Positions 38,438 through 46,203 of a stretch of 46,203 nt of DNA are shown here, one piece after another. Numbering within the stretch: position 1 is the first letter of the stretch; every line of letters starts with the position of its first letter. The stretch spans positions 1 through 46,203 of the forward strand of contig NZ_PYWI01000029.1 in the NCBI RefSeq assembly GCF_003049575.1. Reading direction: 5' to 3'. The notes under the pieces were generated by a model. The model did not search any database and was not told the DNA's origin. It saw only the letters and a program-made list of their open reading frames with translations. Both the position numbers and the translations under genes were made by a program. This DNA is from Lysinibacillus parviboronicapiens (GTDB lineage: Bacteria; Bacillota; Bacilli; Bacillales_A; Planococcaceae).

Positions 38438-40303
38438 ATGCAGAAAGTGAGCTTCTTTAAATCAATTCATGTCAAGCTAGTGCTTATTTATATATTATTA
38501 ATCATGCTAGCTTTGCAAATTATAGGCATCTATTTCGCACGTGAATTAGAGCGAAATTTGAAGAGTAATTTCCAAGAATCCATTTTTCAACGTGTCGATT
38601 TGATGCAATATAGCATTCGTGAAGAAATTTTAAAAGAACGCGATGAAAGTATGCCAAAACTTGAGGAAAGTCTAAAGTCTATCGTAAAGGAATTCTCTAC
38701 GGGCTTAAAGGATGTTTCAACTGGCGATATTTTAGAGATTCGCGTCATAGATAGTCGCCAGCGTATACTCGCAACCTCAGAAGTAGAGAACCAAAATTTG
38801 ATTGGGCAACGTTCGAATACGGACATTGTACGTCGGGCAATTTCAGCAGAAACGTTATTTGATATTATAAAAATTGACAATAAAACGCGTGATCGAGTAT
38901 GGGTGGTAGCAACGCCAATTCGTGATGGTGCAGGTCTTGATGATGAAATTATAGGGGTACTCTATATCGAATCAAATATTGAATCAGTTTTTGAACAAAT
39001 GAATGATATTAACCGTATTTTCTTGGGCGGAACAGCGATGTCCTTAGTCATCACTATCTTCTTAGGAATTTTAGTGGCTCGTACAATTACACAGCCAATT
39101 GCTGATATGCGAAAGCAGGCACAGGCAATGGCAAAAGGGAACTATTCACGTAAAGTACGAGTTTATGGGACAGATGAGATTGGGCAACTTGCTCTTACCT
39201 TTAACCATTTGACGAATCGCTTGCAGGAGGCACAATCGACAACAGAGGCAGAGAGACGTAAGCTCAATTCGGTGCTAAGTAATATGACAGATGGTGTAAT
39301 TGCCACTGATCGTAAAGGGCGTATTATTCTTATTAATGATCCTGCACTAGAATTACTGCATATTTCAAGAGATATTACACTAGGTCGCCCAATTGCATCT
39401 GTTTTAGGCATTGATCAGGAATATAGCTTTGAAGATTTAATTTACATGAATGATGCAGTAAATTTAAATTTCAGTACGGCAGATGCTCCATATATATTAC
39501 GCGCGAATTTCTCAGTTATTCAAAAAGAGACGGGCTTTATCAATGGTCTTATTACCGTGCTACATGATAACACGGAGCAGGAAAAGATTGAAATGGATCG
39601 TAGAGAGTTTGTATCCAATGTTTCACATGAACTACGAACACCATTAACAACGATGCGCAGTTATCTAGAGGCATTAGCTGAAGGAGCTTGGAAAGATGAA
39701 AATATCGCACCGACATTTTTAAATGTTACACAAACAGAGACTGAGCGTATGATTCGTTTAGTCAATGACTTATTACAATTATCTCGTATGGATAGTGCGG
39801 ATTATGAGTTGAATAAAGACATTGTCCTATTTAATTCATTCTTTAATCGCATCATCGATCGCTTTGAAATGTCTAAGTCAGATAAGGTAGTATTTGAACG
39901 GTTATTTCCAGAGGCATCTTATTATGTTGAAATTGACACTGATAAGGTGACACAAGTTATCGATAATATCATTTCCAATGCTATTAAGTATTCACCCGAC
40001 GGTGGTAATGTACGCTTTGGCTTTACTGTTCAGGGCAATATGTTGAAGGTTATGATTTCCGATGACGGCATGGGGATTCCTAAAGAAAATGTCGGTCGCA
40101 TTTTTGATCGCTTTTACCGAGTAGACCGTGCACGTGCACGCTCAATGGGTGGAACAGGTCTTGGTCTAGCTATTGCACGGGAAATGATTGAGGCACATGG
40201 CGGGAAAATTTGGGCGGAAAGTGATGAAGGTCATGGTACAACGATATTCTTCACATTACCATATGATTTAGATGAATTTGACGAGGCGGGTGAGTGGGAA
40301 TGA
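38438..40303 (+). CDS. walK: Sensor histidine kinase WalK (YycG)
   Basis: 621 aa (B. subtilis 611). Two membrane helices (~13-33 and ~193-213) flank an extracellular PAS-like domain; then HAMP (~214-265), an intracellular PAS (~270-385), HisKA with phospho-acceptor H397 (FVSNVSHELRTP), and HATPase with N box NIISNAIKYSPDGG, G1 DDGMGIP and G2 GGTGLGLAI. It senses the state of peptidoglycan turnover and phosphorylates WalR. It starts 5 bp after walR and overlaps walH. Confidence 0.98.
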   Translation: MQKVSFFKSIHVKLVLIYILLIMLALQIIGIYFARELERNLKSNFQESIFQRVDLMQYSIREEILKERDESMPKLEESLKSIVKEFSTGLKDVSTGDILEIRVIDSRQRILATSEVENQNLIGQRSNTDIVRRAISAETLFDIIKIDNKTRDRVWVVATPIRDGAGLDDEIIGVLYIESNIESVFEQMNDINRIFLGGTAMSLVITIFLGILVARTITQPIADMRKQAQAMAKGNYSRKVRVYGTDEIGQLALTFNHLTNRLQEAQSTTEAERRKLNSVLSNMTDGVIATDRKGRIILINDPALELLHISRDITLGRPIASVLGIDQEYSFEDLIYMNDAVNLNFSTADAPYILRANFSVIQKETGFINGLITVLHDNTEQEKIEMDRREFVSNVSHELRTPLTTMRSYLEALAEGAWKDENIAPTFLNVTQTETERMIRLVNDLLQLSRMDSADYELNKDIVLFNSFFNRIIDRFEMSKSDKVVFERLFPEASYYVEIDTDKVTQVIDNIISNAIKYSPDGGNVRFGFTVQGNMLKVMISDDGMGIPKENVGRIFDRFYRVDRARARSMGGTGLGLAIAREMIEAHGGKIWAESDEGHGTTIFFTLPYDLDEFDEAGEWE

Positions 40304-41622
40304 AATATATAGAACCAGTTAAATCTGCTGTTTTATTTCTACTTGTAATGTTGAGTGTTGTGTTGACCTTTATTATTTGGACATATACGCCAGATTATAA
40401 ATTTATTGAACAAACAGAAGGCAAAGAAATCTTAATTGATGCACAAAAAAATCTAGAAGATGTCATCAGACCTTATAAAGCTATTTATCGAGCTGAAGAT
40501 GAATTTACCGGAACTGTATCGAATAGCACTATGAAAGATATTATGAATGCTTTTAAGGGCTGGAACATTCTTGATTTGGTGCGTGTTAATAATGAAATTT
40601 CATCAGACTATGTCAATGAGCTGATTCGGGCAAATAATCGTATGACAGTCTTTTTTGCTGGGGAGATTCCATTCTCAGCATTTAGCTCTATCTTTCAATT
40701 TGCTGATAAGGAACTACCAGAAACAACCTTCAATCGTATGATTATAGATTGGAGCCAATACAACAATAAAGAATTACAAATATTTTTCGTAAGTAGCAAT
40801 AACAAATCACTGCTACGTTCACATGTAAGTATTGCAAATGCTCACCAGTTTGTAAGTGATATTGTTGAACCATCAAAGCAGTATGGTGTATTTAAAGAAG
40901 TAGAGCGTGATGGCTATACGTCACTTTATGTAGCCAACGATAAAATCGAATCTGTAAAGTATACGTATTATATAGTTGATTTACCACTTGAATCATTTAA
41001 AAATGTGTTATTTACAGATCCAAATATTGTACAGAGCAATGTTGAAAGTTCTACATCTGAAAAGTATACAGATGGCATGTCCCTAATGACCATCGATAAG
41101 AGATTAAAATCCTTGAACTACGTGTATCCAGCTGCAGAAAGTAGTGAACGAACAGAGCCGTCAAAACTATTAAATAGTAGTTTTGAATTTATCAATGAAC
41201 ATGGGGGCTTGACAGCGGATTATCGCTATGTATCAACAAGTACAAGTAAAAATCAATTGGATTATCAACTCTATTTACAGGGATACCCGGTATATAGCGA
41301 TCAGGCAACAACCCGCATTACAACTGTTTGGGGGGACAATCGCATTTTCCGTTATAAACGACCATACTTTTCATTAGATATGGATATTTCGGAACAAGAG
41401 ATTAAGGAATTACCTTCTGGAGCAGAAATAGTAGAAAAAATTCATACGCTTAATAATATTGTATTATCGGATATAGATGAAATTGTCTTGGGTTATTATT
41501 TAACGAAAGAAGAAAACGAAAGTTTATTTAATTTAGAGCCAAGGTGGTTTGTTATACGCAATGGTGCATGGATTTTATTGACGCCTGATATGCTAGGGGG
41601 TGTCAAAAATGGATTGGAATAG
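40300..41622 (+). CDS. walH: WalK regulator WalH (YycH)
   Basis: 440 aa. One N-terminal membrane helix (~8-28, SAVLFLLVMLSVVLTFIIW) and a large extracytoplasmic part of the YycH fold. With WalI it forms a membrane complex that modulates WalK activity. The ATG at 40300 overlaps the walK stop (ATGA) and follows GGCGGGTGAG; a GTG two codons upstream is less likely. Confidence 0.93.
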   Translation: MKYIEPVKSAVLFLLVMLSVVLTFIIWTYTPDYKFIEQTEGKEILIDAQKNLEDVIRPYKAIYRAEDEFTGTVSNSTMKDIMNAFKGWNILDLVRVNNEISSDYVNELIRANNRMTVFFAGEIPFSAFSSIFQFADKELPETTFNRMIIDWSQYNNKELQIFFVSSNNKSLLRSHVSIANAHQFVSDIVEPSKQYGVFKEVERDGYTSLYVANDKIESVKYTYYIVDLPLESFKNVLFTDPNIVQSNVESSTSEKYTDGMSLMTIDKRLKSLNYVYPAAESSERTEPSKLLNSSFEFINEHGGLTADYRYVSTSTSKNQLDYQLYLQGYPVYSDQATTRITTVWGDNRIFRYKRPYFSLDMDISEQEIKELPSGAEIVEKIHTLNNIVLSDIDEIVLGYYLTKEENESLFNLEPRWFVIRNGAWILLTPDMLGGVKNGLE

Positions 41623-42430
41623 AACAAAATCCATTTTTATTATGGTTTTTCTAATCCTCAATATTTTCTTATATTGGTTGTACGTGAGTCGTTATAACGA
41701 GGCGCAAAACGTAGAAATATCTGGTGAGAAAACAATTGGGGTTCGTTTAGAAGATGATAATATTACGTATGGGGCACTCCCAAATAGTATAGAATCGGCT
41801 ACGTACATTTCTGGCAAAGTCCATAATTTCACCCCCGCTGAATTTGTTAACTCAAATCATCAAGTGGATCTCTCCGTTGAAACGAGAGCGCGCGTTATTC
41901 TGGAAAGTCCTGTGAAATTACGAAATGTAAATGATGATACGAGCTTTACAGAATTTGCTCAAGCGCATATTAAAGAGGGTACTTCTTATGCATTATGGAA
42001 GGTAGACCGTGAGGAACGTGTCGCAATTTTCTTCCAAAAAACAAATAATCGAATGCTTTATTACAATAAGAGTGGTTTATTAAAAGTACGATGGAATTCA
42101 AACAACGAAGTAACAATGTACGAGCAAACAATGATTGATAGTATTGAAGAGATGGAGCAACAAGAAAGTGTCATCCCACCTCTTCAAATTCTACAGACAT
42201 TATATGCAAAAGGGCTGTTAAAGCCAGATTCGCGGATTACGCAAATGAAGTTAGGCTACTCGACACTTGTTTATTTAACTCGAACACAGGTACTTGTTCC
42301 AACATGGGAAGTACGCGTGAAATTATCGGATGGAGAAACAGAAGAGTACTTTGTCAATGCTGTTGAAGGTAATGTTATTGAAATCCAAGGGGACAAGCAA
42401 GAGGGCGAAGAAGAAGACTGGGGAGTTTAG
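41609..42430 (+). CDS. walI: WalK regulator WalI (YycI)
   Basis: 273 aa. N-terminal membrane helix in [25 protein letters not shown], matching B. subtilis YycI, then an extracytoplasmic YycI domain. Partner of WalH. The ATG at 41609 has AGGGGGTG upstream; a GTG three codons earlier lies in that site. It overlaps the end of walH by 14 bases and ends just before walJ. Confidence 0.92.
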   Translation: MDWNRTKSIFIMVFLILNIFLYWLYVSRYNEAQNVEISGEKTIGVRLEDDNITYGALPNSIESATYISGKVHNFTPAEFVNSNHQVDLSVETRARVILESPVKLRNVNDDTSFTEFAQAHIKEGTSYALWKVDREERVAIFFQKTNNRMLYYNKSGLLKVRWNSNNEVTMYEQTMIDSIEEMEQQESVIPPLQILQTLYAKGLLKPDSRITQMKLGYSTLVYLTRTQVLVPTWEVRVKLSDGETEEYFVNAVEGNVIEIQGDKQEGEEEDWGV

Positions 42431-42431
42431 T

Positions 42432-43220
42432 ATGCGATTTAGTGTTTTAGCAAGTGGTAGTACAGGCAATTCAATTTATGTCGAGAACGACGATTATGCT
42501 TTCATCGTCGACGCGGGCTTTAGTGGTAAAAAAATGGAACAACTATTTGCAAAAATCGACCGTAATATGAAAAAGCTAAATGGCATTTTTGTCACACATG
42601 AGCACAGTGATCATATTAAAGGAATTGGTGTCTTAGCACGAAAGTATAATGTCCCAATCTATGCTAACGCTAAAACGTGGCAGGCAATGGATGGGCTCGT
42701 AGGTGATATTCCAGTTGAGCAAAGATTCGAATTCGAAATGGATACTGTGAAACATTTCGGCTCATTAGCGATTGAATCTTTTGCAGTATCACATGATGCG
42801 GCAGATCCAATGTTTTATACATTCCATGAGGATGGGCGCAAGCTCGTTATCATTACTGATACAGGTTATGTGAGTGATCGTATGAAAGGGATAATCCGTG
42901 GGGCAGATTCCTTTGTGTTTGAAAGTAATCATGATGTGAATATGTTGCAAATGGGCCGATATCCATGGTCGGTAAAACGACGTATTTTAAGTGATGTAGG
43001 ACATGTGTCAAATGAGGATGCTGCTATCGCCATGAGTGAGGTTGTTTTTGACAAGCAGACCAATATTTATTTATCACATTTAAGTAAGGACAATAACATG
43101 AAAGAGTTGGCGCGCATGAGTGTTTCGCAAACCTTGCAATCATGTGGTATTATTGCAGGCGAATATGTGCATTTATTTGATACTGATGCAGATGAGCCTA
43201 CAAAGTTAGTAACCGTTTAA
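42432..43220 (+). CDS. walJ: MBL-fold nuclease-like protein WalJ (YycJ)
   Basis: 262 aa. Metallo-beta-lactamase fold with the [12 protein letters not shown] motif (HxHxDH) at ~56-67, further ligands around SHDAADP and the TDTGYVS block, and GHVSNEDAA near the C-terminus. Homologues have DNA exonuclease activity and affect coordination of cell division and replication. The ATG at 42432 ([13 protein letters not shown]) follows GGGGAG by eight bases; the 34-codon upstream extension overlaps walI and is rejected. Confidence 0.94.
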   Translation: MRFSVLASGSTGNSIYVENDDYAFIVDAGFSGKKMEQLFAKIDRNMKKLNGIFVTHEHSDHIKGIGVLARKYNVPIYANAKTWQAMDGLVGDIPVEQRFEFEMDTVKHFGSLAIESFAVSHDAADPMFYTFHEDGRKLVIITDTGYVSDRMKGIIRGADSFVFESNHDVNMLQMGRYPWSVKRRILSDVGHVSNEDAAIAMSEVVFDKQTNIYLSHLSKDNNMKELARMSVSQTLQSCGIIAGEYVHLFDTDADEPTKLVTV

Positions 43221-43274
43221 CATAAAGGCCAATGGTGGTTGGAGTGCTTACAGAGATTACTTCTACAAGCTTTG

Positions 43275-43315
43275 CCACTGTCTCCTGGGAAATGGAGCGC
43301 AGACGGACAGGGTGG
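43275..43315. repeat. Structured intergenic element between walJ and htrA
   Basis: CCA-CTGT-CTCC (43275-43285) folds back on GGAG (43294-43297), ACAG (43307-43310) and TGG (43313-43315) with internal loops. The surrounding sequence (43221-43340) has higher GC than nearby intergenic DNA. A 67-codon TTG-started reading frame crosses it but shows no family match. Possibly a dispersed repeat. Confidence 0.35.
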
Positions 43316-43354
43316 GAAAAGAGCCATAAGATTTACTAGAGTCTTCATAAAAAA

Positions 43355-43400
43355 AGCTGTTCAAGTGCATTTTGAAATGAATGCATTGAACAGCTATTTT
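43355..43400 (+). terminator. Terminator between walJ and htrA
   Basis: AGCTGTTCAA(G)TGCAT pairs with ATGCA-TTGAACAGCT, 15 bp with one bulge, followed by ATTTTTAT. It would end the walRKHIJ transcript, so htrA may have its own promoter or depend on read-through. Confidence 0.85.
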
Positions 43401-43497
43401 TATGACTATTTTATTTATTTTTCATCTGATTTTAATGTTTGAATCGTAAGATAAGGGTAACAATTAACAAATAGCAGTAAATGAAAGGATGAGGACG

Positions 43498-44793
43498 ATG
43501 AGTAATTTTCAAGATAACGATAAAAACAGTGATTTTCTAAATAATGATGAAATACAGAGATCACCTCTACAAGAGCGACTCGAACGGGACGAGAGGGAAA
43601 TGCAATCAAAGCGTTTAAAAAAGAAAGGTGGAGGTGGTAAGGGCGGTTACTTCTTTAGCGGTCTTATCGGTGTTATTATTGGCGCTTTACTCGTTTGGCT
43701 AATGCTACCTGGACTTGTCAATCAAATGCCAGGGACTACAACAAATGGCTCAGACAAAAATGACACAACCATTAATCAGGTAGCAACTGAAGTAACAACA
43801 GACGTTACAGCAGCGGTAGAAAAAGCCTCAGAGGCTGTTGTCGGAATTACCAATATACAAGAAGTGACTAGCAATGGCTTTTGGAGTCAACCTTCGACAT
43901 CAACACAAGAGGCAGGAAGCGGTTCAGGTGTTGTTTATAAAATAGAAGGCGACAAAGCTTTTATCGTAACAAATAATCACGTTATTGAAGGGGCAAAACA
44001 GTTAGAGGTAACAATGGCAGATGGCACGAAAGAAGAGGCTCAATTAGTAGGTCGTGATATGTGGACAGACCTTGCTGTTATTTCAATTAGCTCCAAAAAT
44101 GTTAAAACAGTTGCAACATTCGGTAACTCAGATGTCTTAAAGCAAGGCGAAACAGTAATTGCTATTGGGAATCCACTTGGTTTAGAATTTTATGGCTCTG
44201 TTACAACTGGTGTTGTTTCAGGTAAAGATCGTTCGGTGCCAGTGGACTTAAATGGAGATGGTACAGAAGATTGGCAGCAAGAAGTTTTACAAACAGACGC
44301 AGCCATCAACCCAGGTAACAGTGGTGGGGCACTTGTAAACTTAGCAGGGGAATTGGTCGGCATTAACTCTATGAAAATTGCCGAATCATCTGTTGAAGGT
44401 CTAGGCTTCTCCATCCCAATTAACTCAGCTATTCCAATTATTGAAGAGCTAGAACAAAACGGTGAAATGAAACGTCCAACAATGGGTATTTCGCTAGTTG
44501 ATTTAACAGATGTACCAGCATTCTACCAACAACAAACATTGAAGTTACCAGAAGAAGTAACAACAGGTGTTGTGATTACAGATGTTATGGGGAACTCACC
44601 AGCTGCAAAAGCAGGCGTTAAACAATATGATGTCATTGTGGAAATGGATGGCGAAAAAATTGAAACAGCTATCGATTTACGTAAACATTTATATAATGAG
44701 AAAAAGACTGGTGATGAATTAACAATGAAAGTATATCGCCAAGGTAAATTAGTCGAGCTATCATTAAAGTTAACAAATAGTGATACACTGTAA
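43498..44793 (+). CDS. htrA: HtrA-like serine protease (S1C, membrane-anchored, PDZ)
   Basis: 431 aa. Cytoplasmic charged N-terminus, one membrane helix (~51-71), an extracellular trypsin-like domain with catalytic triad H161 (TNNHVIEG), D191 (MWTDLAVI) and S275 (NPGNSGGA), then one PDZ domain (~330-425). Degrades misfolded envelope proteins; B. subtilis has HtrC (YyxA) at this place. The ATG at 43498 was chosen with AAAGGATGAGG upstream; an ATG three codons earlier overlaps that site. Confidence 0.94.
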   Translation: MSNFQDNDKNSDFLNNDEIQRSPLQERLERDEREMQSKRLKKKGGGGKGGYFFSGLIGVIIGALLVWLMLPGLVNQMPGTTTNGSDKNDTTINQVATEVTTDVTAAVEKASEAVVGITNIQEVTSNGFWSQPSTSTQEAGSGSGVVYKIEGDKAFIVTNNHVIEGAKQLEVTMADGTKEEAQLVGRDMWTDLAVISISSKNVKTVATFGNSDVLKQGETVIAIGNPLGLEFYGSVTTGVVSGKDRSVPVDLNGDGTEDWQQEVLQTDAAINPGNSGGALVNLAGELVGINSMKIAESSVEGLGFSIPINSAIPIIEELEQNGEMKRPTMGISLVDLTDVPAFYQQQTLKLPEEVTTGVVITDVMGNSPAAKAGVKQYDVIVEMDGEKIETAIDLRKHLYNEKKTGDELTMKVYRQGKLVELSLKLTNSDTL

Positions 44794-44849
44794 AGTAACA
44801 CTTTAAGTGGTGTGGATAACTAGAAAATTGTGAATAGTAACTTTACACA

Positions 44850-44890
44850 GCGAGTAGTGGGAGAAAGCCTTTTCTTTCCTACTCGCTTTT
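44850..44890 (+). terminator. Terminator after htrA
   Basis: GCGAGTAG / CTACTCGC with an inner GAAAG/CTTTC stem, then TTTTCC. ~55 nt past the htrA stop. Confidence 0.75.
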
Positions 44891-44975
44891 CCTTTGTTAC
44901 AATAGATTGTGGATAACATAGGCTGATTTGTGTATAAGTTTGTGGAAATTTCGGAAAATAAGGAGTCAAGTAAAA

Positions 44976-45140
44976 ATGGAAAAATACAGCTGTGAAAAGC
45001 ATATAGATCACGCTTTAGACATGTTCGTGGCAGAGGAAAAAGTATTCCCAATTATGGATAAAATCGAAGAGGATAAAAAGTTATCCACAAAATGCAGTTA
45101 CTGTGAAGAGCCAGGAGAATATATTGTATCAAGGAAATAA
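44976..45140 (+). CDS. CxxH/CxxC small protein
   Basis: 54 aa. C6-x-x-H9 (CEKH) and C42-x-x-C45 (CSYC) fit the CxxH/CxxC protein family (BA_5709 type) known from Bacillales, probably a zinc-binding mini-protein; the function is unknown. The ATG at 44976 follows AAGGAG by ~10 bases; an upstream in-frame start adds 16 residues outside the family. A perfect DnaA box lies within the coding sequence. It lies upstream of rlmH, the usual place. Confidence 0.85.
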   Translation: MEKYSCEKHIDHALDMFVAEEKVFPIMDKIEEDKKLSTKCSYCEEPGEYIVSRK

Positions 45141-45230
45141 CTTTACACAATATATAGGAAGTGCTTGTGGATATGTTGATAACTTTTGTGGATAAATTGT
45201 TTGTAAATGAATTGTAAAGGTGGATAACGT

Positions 45231-45710
45231 GTGAATATAACGATTGTATCAGTCGGGAAACTAAAAGAAAAGTACTTAAAAATGGGAATTGATGAGTACA
45301 TAAAACGGCTAGGTAGTTACGCAAAGATGGAATTAATGGAAGTGCCAGATGAAAAAGCACCGGAGCAATTAAGCGAAGCCGAAATGGAAATCGTCAAGAA
45401 GAAAGAAGGAGAGCGTATTCTTTCTAAAATTGGTCCTGACACATATGTTATTGCGCTTGCCATCAATGGCAAGATGAAAACCTCTGAGGAAATGGCGACA
45501 GATATTGAGTCATTAATGACCTATGGTAAAAGTAAAATTGCCTTTGTAATAGGAGGCTCTCTCGGTTTACACGACGATGTATTGAAGCGCGCCGACGAAA
45601 AGCAATCATTTGGCAAAATGACATTGCCCCATCAGCTGATGAAGTTGGTGCTAATCGAGCAGATTTATAGAAGCTTTAGAATCATGAAGGGCGAACCGTA
45701 TCATAAGTAA
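45231..45710 (+). CDS. rlmH: 23S rRNA (pseudouridine-1915-N3) methyltransferase RlmH
   Basis: 159 aa, same as B. subtilis YydA. SPOUT-class methyltransferase acting on the 70S ribosome at helix 69. Seen: [16 protein letters not shown] start, the SAM-knot region [16 protein letters not shown], and the C-terminal [26 protein letters not shown]. The start is GTG, with AAAGGTGG ~8 bases upstream. It lies at the edge of a DnaA-box cluster. Confidence 0.97.
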   Translation: MNITIVSVGKLKEKYLKMGIDEYIKRLGSYAKMELMEVPDEKAPEQLSEAEMEIVKKKEGERILSKIGPDTYVIALAINGKMKTSEEMATDIESLMTYGKSKIAFVIGGSLGLHDDVLKRADEKQSFGKMTLPHQLMKLVLIEQIYRSFRIMKGEPYHK

Positions 45711-45764
45711 GTGCGGTTTTATAATGCATCTTTAAATATTATATATTTATATAATTAATACTTA

Positions 45765-45800
45765 GGCATATTCAGATAAAATGAATATGTCTATTTTTTT
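45765..45800 (+). terminator. Terminator after rlmH
   Basis: GGCATATTCA, 7-nt loop, TGAATATGTC (one G-T pair), then TA and seven T. Confidence 0.8.
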
Positions 45801-45860
45801 GGAAATCTCGTAACGTTTTATTATTTCGCTAGTTAATTAAGTGAAGGAGGGGAGTTGACC

Positions 45861-46036
45861 TTGGCAAAGTAACGAAAGAAAAAAGGCAAACATGGGAAGA
45901 ACTTCTACAACAAATGACGTTGATTTGGGAGAGATAAAGAGGAATTGATTTGTATCAAATATGGCAAGAAAATCAAAAAGAAAATGTCACAGCTAGTTTA
46001 GTAGGAGATAATTTTTTTAAAGGGATTGCTTTATAA
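45861..46036 (+). pseudogene. Frameshifted small gene of unknown function
   Basis: A strong AAGGAGGGG (45844-45852) precedes TTG GCA AAG TAA at 45861, which stops at once. One base over, an open frame reads KVTKEKRQTWEELLQQ then MTLIWER, a TAA, and further RGIDLYQIWQENQKEN and VTASLVGDNFFKGIAL before a final stop at 46034. One missing A in the AAA at 45866-45868 would restore a ~57-codon frame, interrupted once. I do not recognise the family. The signature fits a recent pseudogene, or a sequencing error near the contig end. Confidence 0.45.
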
Positions 46037-46047
46037 TAAATAGCAAA

Positions 46048-46084
46048 AAGAGAAATTACGCTGTGCAATTTCTCTTTTTTTTTG
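46048..46084. terminator. Terminator between the small pseudogene and the Gly-Asn repeat gene
   Basis: AGAGAAATT, 10-nt loop, AATTTCTCT followed by nine T on the plus strand; on the minus strand the stem is followed by TTTTTGC. It can serve both convergent genes. Confidence 0.75.
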
Positions 46085-46100
46085 CTTGAACTGAAATTAA

Positions 46101-46184
46101 TTATAACTCATCTTCGGTAACCTCATTGCCATTACCGTTGCCATTGCCATTGCCATTGCCGTTGCCATTGCCATTGCCATTGCC
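46101..46184 (-). CDS. C-terminal end of a Gly-Asn repeat protein (partial)
   Basis: On the minus strand, an open frame enters from the window edge, encodes ten Gly-Asn dipeptides, then EVTEDEL and TAA (46101-46103). The DNA is a GGCAAT hexamer repeat with one GGCAAC and one GGTAAT variant. The gene body lies outside the window, so no function can be given; the low-complexity tail plus acidic end could be an exposed or secreted C-terminus. The frame is cut by the adapter at 46185. Confidence 0.6.
   Translation of the reverse strand, partial: GNGNGNGNGNGNGNGNGNGNEVTEDEL
46125..46184. repeat. Hexanucleotide tandem repeat (ATTGCC)n
   Basis: Ten units of ATTGCC with variants at 46131-46142 and 46161-46166, cut by adapter at 46185. 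The period of six keeps the reading frame, so unit changes alter protein length by two residues. The true copy number is unknown because the assembly stops here. Confidence 0.85.
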
Positions 46185-46203
46185 CTGTCTCTTATACACA
46201 TCT
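46185..46203. other. Tn5/Nextera mosaic-end adapter (non-genomic)
   Basis: The last 19 bases, CTGTCTCTTATACACATCT, are exactly the reverse complement of the Tn5 mosaic end used in Nextera libraries. They follow a hexamer repeat with no transition. This is untrimmed adapter, not host DNA. Confidence 0.97.

Larger units (their letters stand above)
44811..45227. other. DnaA-box cluster spanning the CxxH gene and rlmH upstream region
   Basis: Perfect boxes: 44811-44819, 44908-44916, 45081-45089 and 45187-45195. One-mismatch boxes: 44929-44937, 45166-45174, 45219-45227. Four perfect 9-mers in ~400 bp is far above chance. Part of the cluster lies inside the small CDS at 44976-45140. In B. subtilis a DnaA-box cluster near yydA (rlmH) is known, to my recollection, to affect initiation control. 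Confidence 0.75.

Noticed and set aside
39619..39634. parS-like TGTTTCACATGAACTA inside walK
   Set aside because: Only 13/16, with the palindrome broken; it encodes the conserved NVSHEL phospho-acceptor motif, which explains the sequence.
43239..43442. 67-codon TTG-started frame between walJ and htrA
   Set aside because: It runs through a hairpin element and the terminator stem, lacks a convincing ribosome-binding site and has no family resemblance.
45052..45360. 102-codon minus-strand frame opposite the CxxH gene and rlmH
   Set aside because: Overlaps two supported genes and the DnaA-box cluster; no motif.
46125..46184. Short regular repeat at the right end considered as a CRISPR array
   Set aside because: Period of six with no spacers; an in-frame Gly-Asn coding repeat.

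Overview
The window is the replication-origin region of a low-GC, spore-forming Firmicute. Gene order and protein sequences follow the Bacillus subtilis dnaA neighbourhood closely. An HD-GYP gene between gyrA and an rRNA operon, the absence of remB between recF and gyrB, and paired YitT-family genes point to the Lysinibacillus/Planococcaceae side of the Bacillales (inference; the 16S piece present is too short to decide). Sporulation-type genes (yyaC, spoIIIJ/yidC, jag, soj/spo0J) agree with an endospore former.

Layout. Positions 1-49 are the 5' end of a 16S rRNA on the minus strand, with its promoter at 223-251. From about 350 to 10287 all genes lie on the minus strand: HD-GYP protein, gyrA, gyrB, recF, yaaA, dnaN, dnaA. 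The origin is bipartite: a DnaA-box array upstream of dnaA (10378-10696), and a second set of boxes plus an AT-rich unwinding region between dnaA and dnaN (8780-8934). From 10873 nearly everything is on the plus strand: rpmH, rnpA, yidC, jag, mnmE, mnmG, rsmG, noc, parA, parB, DUF554, (yyaC, minus), a mechanosensitive channel, DUF951, ychF, a decayed acyl-CoA dehydrogenase remnant, (a DUF3267 protein, minus), rpsF-ssb-rpsR, yybS, gdpP, rplI, dnaB, purA, (two YitT-family genes, minus), an M23 peptidase, walR-walK-walH-walI-walJ-htrA, a CxxH/CxxC protein, rlmH, a frameshifted small gene and the tail of a Gly-Asn repeat gene. Most genes are transcribed away from the origin.

Function. The window groups replication initiation and elongation (dnaA, dnaN, dnaB, ssb, recF, gyrase), chromosome segregation and nucleoid occlusion (parA, parB, noc, with parS sites in recF and parB and a weaker one after rsmG), tRNA and rRNA modification (mnmE, mnmG, rsmG, rlmH), ribosomal proteins, membrane protein insertion, c-di-AMP turnover (gdpP), and the essential WalRK cell-wall system with a cell-wall hydrolase directly upstream.

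Most interesting non-coding signals: a roughly 150-nt three-way-junction RNA candidate in the ychF leader (23212-23354); dense DnaA-box clusters outside oriC, upstream of mnmE and around the CxxH gene/rlmH; a multi-hairpin element between dnaB and purA; and an inverted PurBox pair at purA. The last 19 bases are the Nextera/Tn5 mosaic-end adapter, so the right end is a library artefact and not genomic DNA. The left end stops inside an rRNA gene, a typical contig break.
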